DNA of 5,807 nt from Acidobacteriota bacterium (GCA_020200195.1 JAIVJE010000303.1:16646-22452), one strand, 5' to 3'; shown: positions 1 to 5,807, numbered from the stretch's first letter. Notes: generated by a model from the letters alone, not told the origin. Made by a program: numbers and translations.

Positions 1-1067
1 TAGATAGGCAGCGCAAGGATGGTGTCGGCGGCCGCCTCGGCATGCGGGAACGCGCCGCGCCGATAGCCGAGCGAGGCAAAACATTCCTGCAGATGGAAAG
101 GAACGGGATAGTAGATTTCGGTGCCGACGCCGGCCGCGGTCATGTGCGCGCGTACCCGGTCGCGATCTCGCACACGGATCACGTACTGGTTGTAGATATG
201 ACGGAAGCCGGGCGGCTCGACCGGCAGCACGATATGACCTGCCAGGCCTGCCTCCGTAAAGAGGCGAACGTATCGCGCCGCGTTCATCCGTCGCCCATCG
301 GTCCACCGCCTCAGGTGTGGGCGCTTCACGCGCAGCACCGCGGCCTGCAGCGCATCGAGCCGAAAGTTACCGCCGATCCGTTTATGGTGATACTTCGGCT
401 CGGCACCATGGTTTCGCAGCAGGCGGACCTCCGCACCGAGTGTCGAATCCTGCGTGGTCACGAGGCCGGCGTTGCCGAACGCGCCGAGATTCTTGCTGGG
501 AAAGAATGAAAAGCAGCCCGCGGTCCCCATCGACCCCGCCTGACGCCCTTTGTACTCCGCGCCGATAGCCTGGCACGCGTCCTCGATCACCGCGACGCCG
601 GCGGCCGACGCGGTCGCGAGGACAGGATCCATGTCCGCGCACAGTCCGTACAAGTGCACCGGGATGATGGCTCGGGTGCGCGGTGTAATCGCCGCGTGCA
701 GTGCGCCGGGGTCGATGTTGTACGTGACGGGATCGATGTCCACGAGCACCGGCGTGGCCCCCACCCTGGCGACGCACCCGGCGGTGGCGAAGAATGAGAA
801 GGTGCTCGTCACCACTTCGTCTCCGGGCCCGATGCCGAGCGCCATCAACGCAGCCAGGATTGCGTCGGTGCCGGACGACACCGCGATGGCGTGCTCGACG
901 GCCAGTTCCCGTGCCAGCTCGCGCTCGAGCGCCTCGACTTCAGGCCCCATAATGAAGCGCTGGCTGTCGCAGACGCGGATGATTGCCGCCAGCAACTCGT
1001 CGCGTAACGCGCCGTACTGTTGCTGGAGGTCGAGCAGAGGTACCGCCGTCGAAGCCTGCCGCGTCAT
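1..1067 (-). CDS. DegT/DnrJ/EryC1/StrS family PLP-dependent sugar aminotransferase (3' end cut by window)
   Basis: The visible 355 residues form a nearly complete fold-type I aminotransferase of the DegT/DnrJ/EryC1/StrS family. These enzymes transfer an amino group, usually from glutamate, to a keto-sugar nucleotide for surface polysaccharides or glycosides in the cytoplasm. Seen directly: a family-typical N-terminus (PLLDLQQQY, residues 10-18), the PLP-phosphate loop SSGTDA (64-69), EDACQA (162-167) whose Asp163 should contact the pyridine nitrogen, and FFPSKNLGAFGNAG (188-201) with Lys192 as the expected Schiff-base lysine. NFRLDALQAAVL (234-245) is the usual substrate and dimer segment. 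Relatives are about 360-400 residues, so only a short C-terminal piece is missing beyond base 1. The ATG overlaps the stop of the upstream anchored-protein gene by ATGA, which implies coupled translation. One oddity is GNAG after the lysine, where G(D/E)GG is commoner. The family is secure; the sugar substrate cannot be told from sequence alone. Confidence 0.93.
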   Translation of the reverse strand, partial: MTRQASTAVPLLDLQQQYGALRDELLAAIIRVCDSQRFIMGPEVEALERELARELAVEHAIAVSSGTDAILAALMALGIGPGDEVVTSTFSFFATAGCVARVGATPVLVDIDPVTYNIDPGALHAAITPRTRAIIPVHLYGLCADMDPVLATASAAGVAVIEDACQAIGAEYKGRQAGSMGTAGCFSFFPSKNLGAFGNAGLVTTQDSTLGAEVRLLRNHGAEPKYHHKRIGGNFRLDALQAAVLRVKRPHLRRWTDGRRMNAARYVRLFTEAGLAGHIVLPVEPPGFRHIYNQYVIRVRDRDRVRAHMTAAGVGTEIYYPVPFHLQECFASLGYRRGAFPHAEAAADTILALPI

Positions 1068-1612
1068 CGTACGAAGATCTCCGGTGCGCCCCACAACGCG
1101 GCATCGTTCCGGTGATCATCTCCCTGTCCCTTGGCGCTGTGATACGTGTTGAAGATCAGCTCGACGTCCTCCCCCGCGTAGCTCGAGAGATCGACCACTA
1201 CCGGGATCCACCGCCGATCGCCCTGATTCCCGTAAGGATTGACGTGTTGCGTGAATAACTCCTCGAACGCGCGGCCGTCCGAGACGCCGACCATGAACAG
1301 CATGCCGTCGCCTTCCTTCGTCCATGAATCCGGCTGCGTCCCCACGGTCACCCGCAGCCACGCATCGTCTGGGATACGGACTTTCCAGATGATCCGCCCG
1401 GCCTGCGTGGTGAAGATCGCTTTTTTTGTCTCGCCGTTCAGAGTGGCGTCGACGACCTGAAACGTTTCGGGCGATGGCCGCCGCTGCGTCGTATCGAAGC
1501 GCTGCATCAGATCGACTGCCTCGCCACTCCCGCCGCGGCGAAACAGCCACCACCCGGCAACGAGAACGATGACCACGACCACCGCGGTGAGCACCGCGCG
1601 ATTGCCTTTCAT
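1064..1612 (-). CDS. small membrane-anchored protein with probable beta-sandwich domain, function unknown
   Basis: I do not recognise a named family. The 182-residue protein starts with a short basic stretch and one strongly hydrophobic segment (about residues 7-24), followed by RR. This reads as an N-terminal signal anchor; there is no lipobox cysteine and no cysteine anywhere. A linker (about 28-48) leads to a soluble part (about 50-182) rich in alternating beta-type segments. Landmarks there are IIWKVRIPDDAWLRVTV, DGMLFMVGV, RRWIPVVVDLSSYAGEDVELIF and a final LWGAPEIFV. The order of these segments recalls carbohydrate-binding-like jelly rolls that occur at the ends of bacterial membrane glycosyltransferases, but that is inference. 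If the anchor topology is Sec-type, the domain would lie outside the cytoplasmic membrane. The ATG was chosen because the hydrophobic anchor begins there and an AGGAGG lies 12 bases upstream. The stop overlaps the aminotransferase start, which suggests a shared envelope or glycan role. Confidence 0.8.
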   Translation of the reverse strand: MKGNRAVLTAVVVVIVLVAGWWLFRRGGSGEAVDLMQRFDTTQRRPSPETFQVVDATLNGETKKAIFTTQAGRIIWKVRIPDDAWLRVTVGTQPDSWTKEGDGMLFMVGVSDGRAFEELFTQHVNPYGNQGDRRWIPVVVDLSSYAGEDVELIFNTYHSAKGQGDDHRNDAALWGAPEIFVR

Positions 1613-1624
1613 GACTCCAGCCTG

Positions 1625-1630
1625 CCTCCT
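1625..1630 (-). promoter_or_regulatory. ribosome binding site of the anchored-protein gene
   Basis: On the minus strand this reads AGGAGG, a full Shine-Dalgarno core, with 12 bases between it and the ATG at 1612. The spacing is longer than ideal; a second GGAG closer to the ATG is probably too close to serve. It is the strongest SD in the window and sits in the longest gap (1613-1669), so translation of this gene is probably initiated independently of smpB. Confidence 0.6.
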
Positions 1631-1669
1631 GTCGGAAACGTTGAATCTACCACACGGGCCGTGGCAGCT

Positions 1670-2149
1670 TCATGAGCGCCCGCGTCGCTCTTTTACCGCC
1701 GCACGCGTCTCGCGATCGGCCTCGCGACGCTTGATGGTTTCCCGCTTGTCGTGCGCCTTCTTGCCTTTCGCGAGACCGATCGCCACCTTGACGTGCCCGT
1801 TGCGGAAATACATGCGCGTAGGCACGAGCGTCATGCCGCGCTCAACAGTCTTGCCGATCAGTTTCCTGATTTCCTGACGGTGCAGCAGCAGCTTGCGCCG
1901 TCTCGTCGGCTCGTGTTGAGAATACCCGCGGTGGCTGTACGGGTTGATGTGGACGTTGTAGATCCAGACCTCCCCCGCTTCGACGCGGGCGAAACTGTCG
2001 CGCAGATTCACGTTGCCCTCGCGAATGGCCTTCACCTCGGTGCCGAGTAAGGCGAGGCCGGCCTCGACCGTCTCGAGAATGTGGAAGTCGTGAAAGGCCT
2101 TACGGTTCTCGGCAATGCTCTTCTGCGCCTGCTCGCGCTCAGTTCTCAT
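1670..2149 (-). CDS. smpB: SsrA-binding protein SmpB (trans-translation)
   Basis: SmpB binds tmRNA (SsrA) and carries it to ribosomes stalled on mRNAs lacking a stop codon, so that the nascent chain is tagged for degradation and the ribosome is freed. The 159-residue protein has the usual length and the family signature throughout: IAENRKAFHDFHILETVEAG (12-31), GTEVKAIREGNVNLRDSF (36-53), EPTRRRKLLLH (80-90), and the basic C-terminal GLAKGKKAHDKRETIKRRE (125-143). That tail is known to enter the empty mRNA channel and decoding centre. I placed the start at the ATG at 2149, giving MRTEREQ. An in-frame ATG at 2182 would add 11 residues unlike the family and would overlap the preceding gene. An SD-like AAGGTG lies 8 bases upstream of the chosen start. 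The gene follows the membrane protein by 20 bases. The tmRNA gene ssrA is not seen in this window. Confidence 0.97.
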   Translation of the reverse strand: MRTEREQAQKSIAENRKAFHDFHILETVEAGLALLGTEVKAIREGNVNLRDSFARVEAGEVWIYNVHINPYSHRGYSQHEPTRRRKLLLHRQEIRKLIGKTVERGMTLVPTRMYFRNGHVKVAIGLAKGKKAHDKRETIKRREADRETRAAVKERRGRS

Positions 2150-2155
2150 GGTCCC

Positions 2156-2171
2156 GGCACCTTGGCACCTT
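2156..2171 (-). repeat. tandem AAGGTGCC duplication at the smpB ribosome binding site
   Basis: On the minus strand the 8-base unit AAGGTGCC occurs twice without a break, starting inside the TAA stop codon of the membrane-protein gene. The downstream copy places AAGGTG, one mismatch from AAGGAG, 8 bases before the smpB ATG, so it is the likely ribosome binding site. The upstream copy would be a spare, too distant site. The repeat is seen directly; the role is inferred. Confidence 0.5.
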
Positions 2172-3852
2172 AGCGCCTCCACTCCTGAATGCTCATGCGG
2201 CCACGCGATTCTCGCCGGCCGGGCCGCAGCGGCGTCAGCGTCACGGAGGACTCAGGATGACGCGACACGAGAATCGCGCCTGGCAACCGCTGATCCAGGA
2301 TCAGCGTGCCGAGCTGCGTGCCGAGCTCAGTCGAGTCCGCCAGAAGAATGATTTTCCGGTAATACAAAGGAAAAAGCAGCTGCGCCGTAAACGGATCATC
2401 AGCCACGACGATGCGGTCGGAGGCCGCCGCCACCGCCAGCACCGCCGACGCATCGTCGCGGTTGCGCTGGTGGTAGGCGCGTACCGTCCCACCCAGATGG
2501 ATGAGGACCGCGATGGCAACCAGGGCGACCCCGAGCCGACCCGTCAGACGCTCGACGGGCGTGTCCGCGCGAAGATACGAGGCGATATTGCCGACTGCAG
2601 CCACGGCAAGGAGTGGAAGCAGCGGCAGGAGAAGCCGAGGCCCCAGCGATTTCCCGCCGGTCGTATCGACTCCCACGAATGCCAGCAGCAGATAGGCCGC
2701 GGCGGCGGCAACAACCGTGAGGCGGAGCCGGCGTGACGCGCGGCTCGACCGTGGCCCCGGCAGCAGGGCAAAAACCAGATACGGAGACACCCGTTGCAGC
2801 CCGGCGAGCCACTTCGGAGCGGTGAGCACCTCCCAGAGGTCCAGGCACGCGAGCAGGGCGACCGCACCCAGCCAGGCGTTGAAGCCGACCGACGAACGCC
2901 ATTTCCAATGAATCCCAAAGGCCAGAAGCAGCCCGGTGACATACGCCGCGATTACGCGGTCTTTTCCGTACCCGAGCAGCCAGTACTGCACCACGGTTTC
3001 GTAGCGTTCGCGCAGGGTAAAGGGTCGCAACATCGGCAGCGCGGGATTCGGTTCGTCAGTCGCCAGGGCCGCACTTTGCAGGACGTGAACCGCGTGGCGC
3101 AGGTGGGCTGCTACCGGTCGATCGAACCACACCACATCAAGCGTCGCCGCCAGCACCAGTGGGACCGCTGCGGCGCACACGACTGTTACAAGAGGCGTGC
3201 TTCGCCGTTCACGCAGCCAACTAGCGAGCAGCACGCCAGGTAGCAGCAACACCACTTCGTCACGCAGTGCCGCGCCGGCGCCGACGAGCATGCCGCCCAG
3301 TATCGCTGCTGCGCGAGGCGGACACAGGACGGCACACGCGAAACCGGAAACTCCGAGCGCGACCGCGGGCGCATGCTCCCATCCACTGATCGCATAGAAC
3401 CACAAGGGGCTGCCGGCACCCAGCGCGATCAGAACACCTGCACCTTCCGCTTCAGGCGCGAGCCGCCACGCCGCATACAGAATCACGCCGGCGGACAGCA
3501 GCGACAGGATGATGAGCCCGCGAAACCCTGCGATGCTGACGGCCGCTGCCTGGATGACCGCTGACGAAGGCGGAAAGATGGCCTGCGTCGTTCCACCTGT
3601 TGCCATCGCGAAGGGCTGCCGAAGGGGAAAGAATGTGCGGGCAGGATCCAGAAACTGTCCAGGATAGGGAATGTCGAGACTCTGGAAGCGGTGGCGGGCG
3701 AGAGCCTGGGCCTGCACGTACTTGACGCCTATGTCGCCGGAATACACCGACTCCGGCGCCAGAATGACGAGCCCCAACACGGCATACAGCGTGATGATTC
3801 CCGCGAGCAGCATCCCGCCGGTGACGGCCGCTCCGGGCCGAACGATCGTCAC
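2170..3852 (-). CDS. polytopic membrane protein, GT-C/PMT-type glycosyltransferase-like
   Basis: This 560-residue protein has roughly eleven to thirteen hydrophobic segments judged by eye, including about 12-32, 112-129, 160-177, 182-212, 220-238, 300-315, 325-340, 378-394, 404-424 and 438-453. A hydrophilic C-terminal part (about 455-560) follows. The first extracytoplasmic loop after TM1 carries SGD (38-40), then a long loop with PYPGQF and TFFPLRQPF. An acidic residue in this loop is where GT-C enzymes (PMT, ArnT, GT39/GT83 type) place their catalytic Asp or Glu, so Asp40 is a candidate. SLGPRLLLPLLPLL (402-415) also resembles such proteins. GT-C enzymes use polyprenyl-phosphate sugars to modify lipids, glycans or proteins on the outer face of the membrane; donor and acceptor here are unknown. 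The start is GTG, overlapping the pdxA stop as GTGA, with no clear SD, so translation is probably coupled. The GT-C call is inference; it could be an unassigned membrane protein. Confidence 0.82.
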   Translation of the reverse strand: MTIVRPGAAVTGGMLLAGIITLYAVLGLVILAPESVYSGDIGVKYVQAQALARHRFQSLDIPYPGQFLDPARTFFPLRQPFAMATGGTTQAIFPPSSAVIQAAAVSIAGFRGLIILSLLSAGVILYAAWRLAPEAEGAGVLIALGAGSPLWFYAISGWEHAPAVALGVSGFACAVLCPPRAAAILGGMLVGAGAALRDEVVLLLPGVLLASWLRERRSTPLVTVVCAAAVPLVLAATLDVVWFDRPVAAHLRHAVHVLQSAALATDEPNPALPMLRPFTLRERYETVVQYWLLGYGKDRVIAAYVTGLLLAFGIHWKWRSSVGFNAWLGAVALLACLDLWEVLTAPKWLAGLQRVSPYLVFALLPGPRSSRASRRLRLTVVAAAAAYLLLAFVGVDTTGGKSLGPRLLLPLLPLLAVAAVGNIASYLRADTPVERLTGRLGVALVAIAVLIHLGGTVRAYHQRNRDDASAVLAVAAASDRIVVADDPFTAQLLFPLYYRKIILLADSTELGTQLGTLILDQRLPGAILVSRHPESSVTLTPLRPGRRESRGRMSIQEWRR

Positions 3853-4745
3853 GAGGCGGCATCAGGCCGCCAGGCGGCCAGTCGCGCAGCCAGCCGGACT
3901 GCCTCGACGAGGCTCGACGGATCTGCCACGCCTCGTCCTGCAATGTCGAATGCCGTCCCGTGATCGACGGACGTGCGGATAATGGGGAGCCCCAGCGTGA
4001 CGTTGACTGCACGGCCGAATGCGAGCAGCTTTATCGGGATCAGTCCCTGGTCGTGGTAGCAGGCGATCACGGCATCGAACTCGCCTCGCGACGCCCGCAC
4101 GAACACCGTGTCAGCCGGGTAGGGCCCCTCGATCCCGATGCCACGTGAGCGGCACGCGGATACCGCCGGGACCAGGACGGCGTCCTCTTCGGTGCCCATC
4201 AAGCCGTGCTCCCCGGCGTGGGGATTCAGGCCCGCGAGCGCCAACCGGGGCGTTGGGATCCCGAAACGCGGGAGTTCAGCCGCTGCCAGTTCAATGGTTT
4301 CTTCGAGCCGCGGCCGCGTCAGCGCCGCCGGCACGTCACGCAGCGGAATGTGCACCGTCGCCAGAACCACCCGGAGGGTTTCAGAATAAAACATCATCGC
4401 CACACGGCGCGCGCCCGTGAGATGGGCGAGCAGCTCGGTGTGGCCCGGCCAGGGAAGGCCGGCGGCTTTGAGCGATTCCTTGTTGATCGGTGCCGTTGCG
4501 ACCGCGGCCACGGCCCCTTTGGTCGCGTCCTGTACCGCCTGCACGATGGCGTCGTACGCCGCCCTTCCGGCATCAGCGGACACTCGACCACGCGCAAAGG
4601 CGACACCATCGTCGGACAGCGACCCATAGATCACCGGCGTGCAGACGTCAAGCACCCGCGGATCGGCCGCAGCCTTTTGAGCGATCTCTGGGCCGATCCC
4701 GGCCGGGTCTCCGGCCGTGATGGCGATGCGCGGCAATCCCGTCAT
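3849..4745 (-). CDS. pdxA: 4-hydroxythreonine-4-phosphate dehydrogenase PdxA (compact form)
   Basis: PdxA oxidises 4-phosphohydroxy-L-threonine with NAD(P)+; the product decarboxylates to 3-amino-1-hydroxyacetone phosphate, which PdxJ condenses with deoxyxylulose 5-phosphate to pyridoxine phosphate (DXP-dependent vitamin B6 route, cytoplasm). The family is clear from ITAGDPAGIGPEI (9-21), APINKE (85-90), GHTE (101-104), VHIPLRDV (131-138), GLNPHAGE (172-179), YHDQGL (230-235) and IRTSVDHGTAFDIAGRG (256-272). His132, His176 and His231 match the three metal-binding histidines of the E. coli enzyme (166, 211, 266). His102, Lys239, Asn248 and Arg257 match its substrate-binding residues (136, 274, 283, 292). 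At 298 residues it is about 30 shorter than E. coli PdxA (329), with the loss between residues 40 and 60. The ATG at 4745 gives the family N-terminus MTGLPRIAIT; an upstream in-frame ATG at 5018 lies inside ricT and adds low-complexity sequence. The start overlaps the ricT stop by ATGA. Confidence 0.97.
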   Translation of the reverse strand: MTGLPRIAITAGDPAGIGPEIAQKAAADPRVLDVCTPVIYGSLSDDGVAFARGRVSADAGRAAYDAIVQAVQDATKGAVAAVATAPINKESLKAAGLPWPGHTELLAHLTGARRVAMMFYSETLRVVLATVHIPLRDVPAALTRPRLEETIELAAAELPRFGIPTPRLALAGLNPHAGEHGLMGTEEDAVLVPAVSACRSRGIGIEGPYPADTVFVRASRGEFDAVIACYHDQGLIPIKLLAFGRAVNVTLGLPIIRTSVDHGTAFDIAGRGVADPSSLVEAVRLAARLAAWRPDAAS

Positions 4746-5569
4746 CCGCAGTGGCCGCAGCCTCCGGATCCGCACGACCCGCAGCCGCCGCTGGGGCCGG
4801 TCGGATTGCTGCAGCTCCCGCAGCCGCCTTCGTCGGCGCAGCCGCCGTGCTTGACCCCTTTCCCGTTCGGCAGCTCGTAGCGCAGGCAGCACTTCAGCCG
4901 ACCGCACATTCCCGACAGCTTCGACGGGTTCAGGCTCAGGTTCTGCTGCTTCGCCATCTTGATCGAGACCGGCTCGAACGTCTGCAGGAACGTCGTGCAA
5001 CAGAGCGGACGGCCGCAAGAACCGTAGCCGCCGAGCATGCGCGCCTCGTCGCGGACGCCGATCTGCCGCATTTCGATGCGCGTCCGGAAGTGCGCCGCCA
5101 GATCTCGCACCAGCTCGCGAAAATCGACCCGGCCTTCGGCGGTGTAATAAAAGATCAGTCTGGAACCGTCGAACAGCTGCTCGACCCGCGAGAGCTTCAT
5201 CGCCAGCCCACGCTCGCCAATCTTGAGCAGGCAGATTCGCTGCGCCTCCTGCTCCCGTTGCTTGTGTTTGAGGCGCGTCACCACATCATCGCGGGTGGCA
5301 CGCCGCACGACCCGCGCAGCGCTTTCGTCTCCGGGATGCTTGCGCTGGGCCAGGGCGGCGACCGCGCGCGTCACTGTGCCGACCGCACGCCCCTCGGGCG
5401 TATCGACGATTACGGTGTCGCCGGGTCGCAGGGGCGTCTGGTTGTCCTCGGGGGTTGATCCGGAGGCAGCGGGGTCATCCAGCGCGAGATCGGGGAGAAG
5501 AAATGTGAAGGTGCGGCCGACCGGGGAGAACTTCACGCTGACAAACGGGCGTAGTTGCCCGGAGCTCAT
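4742..5569 (-). CDS. ricT: RicT/YaaT-type PSP1-domain protein with a cysteine-rich C-terminal tail
   Basis: The protein is 275 residues, the length of Bacillus subtilis YaaT/RicT. In Bacillus that protein forms an iron-sulfur complex with RicA (YmcA) and RicF (YlbF), which directs RNase Y mRNA processing and affects sporulation, competence and biofilms. Outside Firmicutes its role is poorly known. Seen here: an N-terminal part (about 1-70) with LRPGDTVIVDTPEGRAVGTV, a charged helical stretch (about 95-112), then the PSP1 C-terminal core (about 113-235). That core includes IFYYTAEGRVDFRELVRDLA and the diagnostic GYGSCGRPLCC (181-191) and GMCGRLKCCLRYE (220-232). Its Cys185, 190, 191, 222, 227 and 228 are candidate cluster ligands. 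Residues 244-275 form a Gly/Cys tail with seven more cysteines, including CGSC, CGSC and CGHC. The ATG at 5569 has AGAGG 5 bases upstream. It follows holB by 46 bases, the same order as in B. subtilis. Confidence 0.94.
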   Translation of the reverse strand: MSSGQLRPFVSVKFSPVGRTFTFLLPDLALDDPAASGSTPEDNQTPLRPGDTVIVDTPEGRAVGTVTRAVAALAQRKHPGDESAARVVRRATRDDVVTRLKHKQREQEAQRICLLKIGERGLAMKLSRVEQLFDGSRLIFYYTAEGRVDFRELVRDLAAHFRTRIEMRQIGVRDEARMLGGYGSCGRPLCCTTFLQTFEPVSIKMAKQQNLSLNPSKLSGMCGRLKCCLRYELPNGKGVKHGGCADEGGCGSCSNPTGPSGGCGSCGSGGCGHCG

Positions 5570-5574
5570 GGCGG

Positions 5575-5579
5575 CCTCT
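5575..5579 (-). promoter_or_regulatory. ribosome binding site of ricT
   Basis: On the minus strand this reads AGAGG, 5 bases before the ATG at 5569. It supports that start, and lies in the 46-base gap between holB and ricT. Confidence 0.5.
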
Positions 5580-5615
5580 TCTATAGTGCGATGCGACCGT
5601 GCGCGCTGCGTGCGC

Positions 5616-5807
5616 TCAGATCTGGAACGCCACCCAGTCGGCGACGATTTTCGGGCTGGCGTTTCGTTCGAGCGCCGAGAGTGCCTGATCGACCGCTGAA
5701 AACGCGCGGAGGGCGCGGGCGCCGTCGAACGACCGAAGCAGCCCCTGGAGAAGCGGCTTCAGGTCGGCGTTGGCGAGATATCGCTCATCCGCACGGGAAA
5801 GCAGAAC
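5616..5807 (-). CDS. holB: DNA polymerase III delta' subunit, C-terminal end (5' part beyond window)
   Basis: The last 63 residues and the TGA stop of a gene that enters from the right edge; the reading frame is open from base 5807. The peptide is helical in character and ends ALSALERNASPKIVADWVAFQI. This resembles the C-terminal collar-domain end of bacterial delta' (HolB) and related clamp-loader subunits, where an ALERN.NPKL..DWL pattern is common. Delta' is part of the clamp loader that opens the beta sliding clamp and places it on primed DNA. The ATPase-like N-terminal domains that would prove the assignment are outside the window. The neighbour supports it: ricT/yaaT lies directly downstream of holB in Bacillus subtilis as well. 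No terminator is seen in the 46 bases that separate it from ricT. Confidence 0.82.
   Translation of the reverse strand, partial: VLLSRADERYLANADLKPLLQGLLRSFDGARALRAFSAVDQALSALERNASPKIVADWVAFQI

Noticed and set aside
550..1152. Plus-strand open frame (200 codons) opposite the aminotransferase
   Set aside because: Ser/Ala/Thr-rich product with no recognisable domain; the minus strand has the full set of DegT-family motifs here.
1649..1665. Inverted repeat CACGGCCCGTG in the smpB-downstream gap as a terminator
   Set aside because: The stem is only about four pairs once a loop is allowed, and no T-run follows on the minus strand.
2150..2182. Longer smpB start at 2182
   Set aside because: It would add MEALRCQGAGT, which is unlike SmpB N-termini, and overlap the end of the preceding gene; the ATG at 2149 has an SD-like site at good spacing.
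4745..4840. The Cys-rich end of ricT as a frameshift artefact or metallothionein-like separate gene
   Set aside because: It is in frame with the PSP1 core and its stop forms a clean ATGA overlap with pdxA, so it reads as the true C-terminus of RicT; there is no start codon with an SD to suggest a separate gene.
4206..4880. Plus-strand open frame (224 codons) across pdxA and the end of ricT
   Set aside because: Low-complexity, Pro/Arg/His-rich product that crosses two real gene ends on the other strand; a shadow of GC-rich coding.
4746..5018. N-terminal extension of pdxA to an upstream in-frame ATG
   Set aside because: The added 91 residues lie wholly inside ricT and are Arg/Glu/Pro-rich; the family N-terminus begins at the ATG at 4745.
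4751..5458. Long open frame on the plus strand (235 codons) opposite ricT
   Set aside because: The encoded sequence is Ala/Arg/Gln-rich with no family resemblance; the minus strand carries clear RicT motifs. In GC-rich DNA such antisense frames are expected.
5580..5585. TATAGA on the minus strand as a -10 box before ricT
   Set aside because: It directly abuts the ricT SD, leaving no room for a transcript start and leader, and no -35-like element is seen at the right distance.

Overview
The window reads as one uninterrupted, tightly packed run of seven genes, all on the minus strand. In transcription order (right to left) they are: the 3' end of holB (DNA polymerase III delta'), ricT/yaaT (PSP1-domain protein), pdxA (vitamin B6 synthesis), a large polytopic membrane protein of glycosyltransferase-C type, smpB (trans-translation), a small membrane-anchored protein with a probable beta-sandwich domain, and a DegT/DnrJ/EryC1/StrS aminotransferase that runs off the left edge. 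No gap exceeds 57 bases and three junctions are 4-base stop/start overlaps, so an operon, or a directon with few internal breaks, is the simplest reading. I found no RNA gene, insertion sequence, CRISPR array or convincing terminator or promoter.

The DNA is GC-rich with strongly GC-biased third codon positions. GC-rich codons, the mix of housekeeping genes with envelope-type membrane proteins, and the style of the GT-C and small anchored proteins suggest a Gram-negative, environmental bacterium. An Acidobacteriota-like lineage is my best guess, but this is family resemblance from memory and not a search result.

Right part (3849-5807): holB is followed after 46 bases by ricT, which has an SD-like AGAGG. 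ricT ends in an ATGA overlap with pdxA, and pdxA ends in a GTGA overlap with the membrane protein, so translation of these three is probably coupled. The holB-yaaT pairing is also found in Bacillus subtilis, which supports both assignments. Middle (1670-3852): the GT-C-like protein, then smpB 20 bases later. Left (1-1612): after a 57-base gap with an AGGAGG, the anchored protein and the aminotransferase overlap by ATGA. This pair looks like the start of an envelope-sugar module.

Nothing here is clearly a new defence or mobile system. The points most worth a second look are the cysteine-rich CxxC tail on RicT, the compact PdxA with about 34 residues missing before its first catalytic histidine motif, and the two unassigned envelope proteins embedded in a housekeeping operon.
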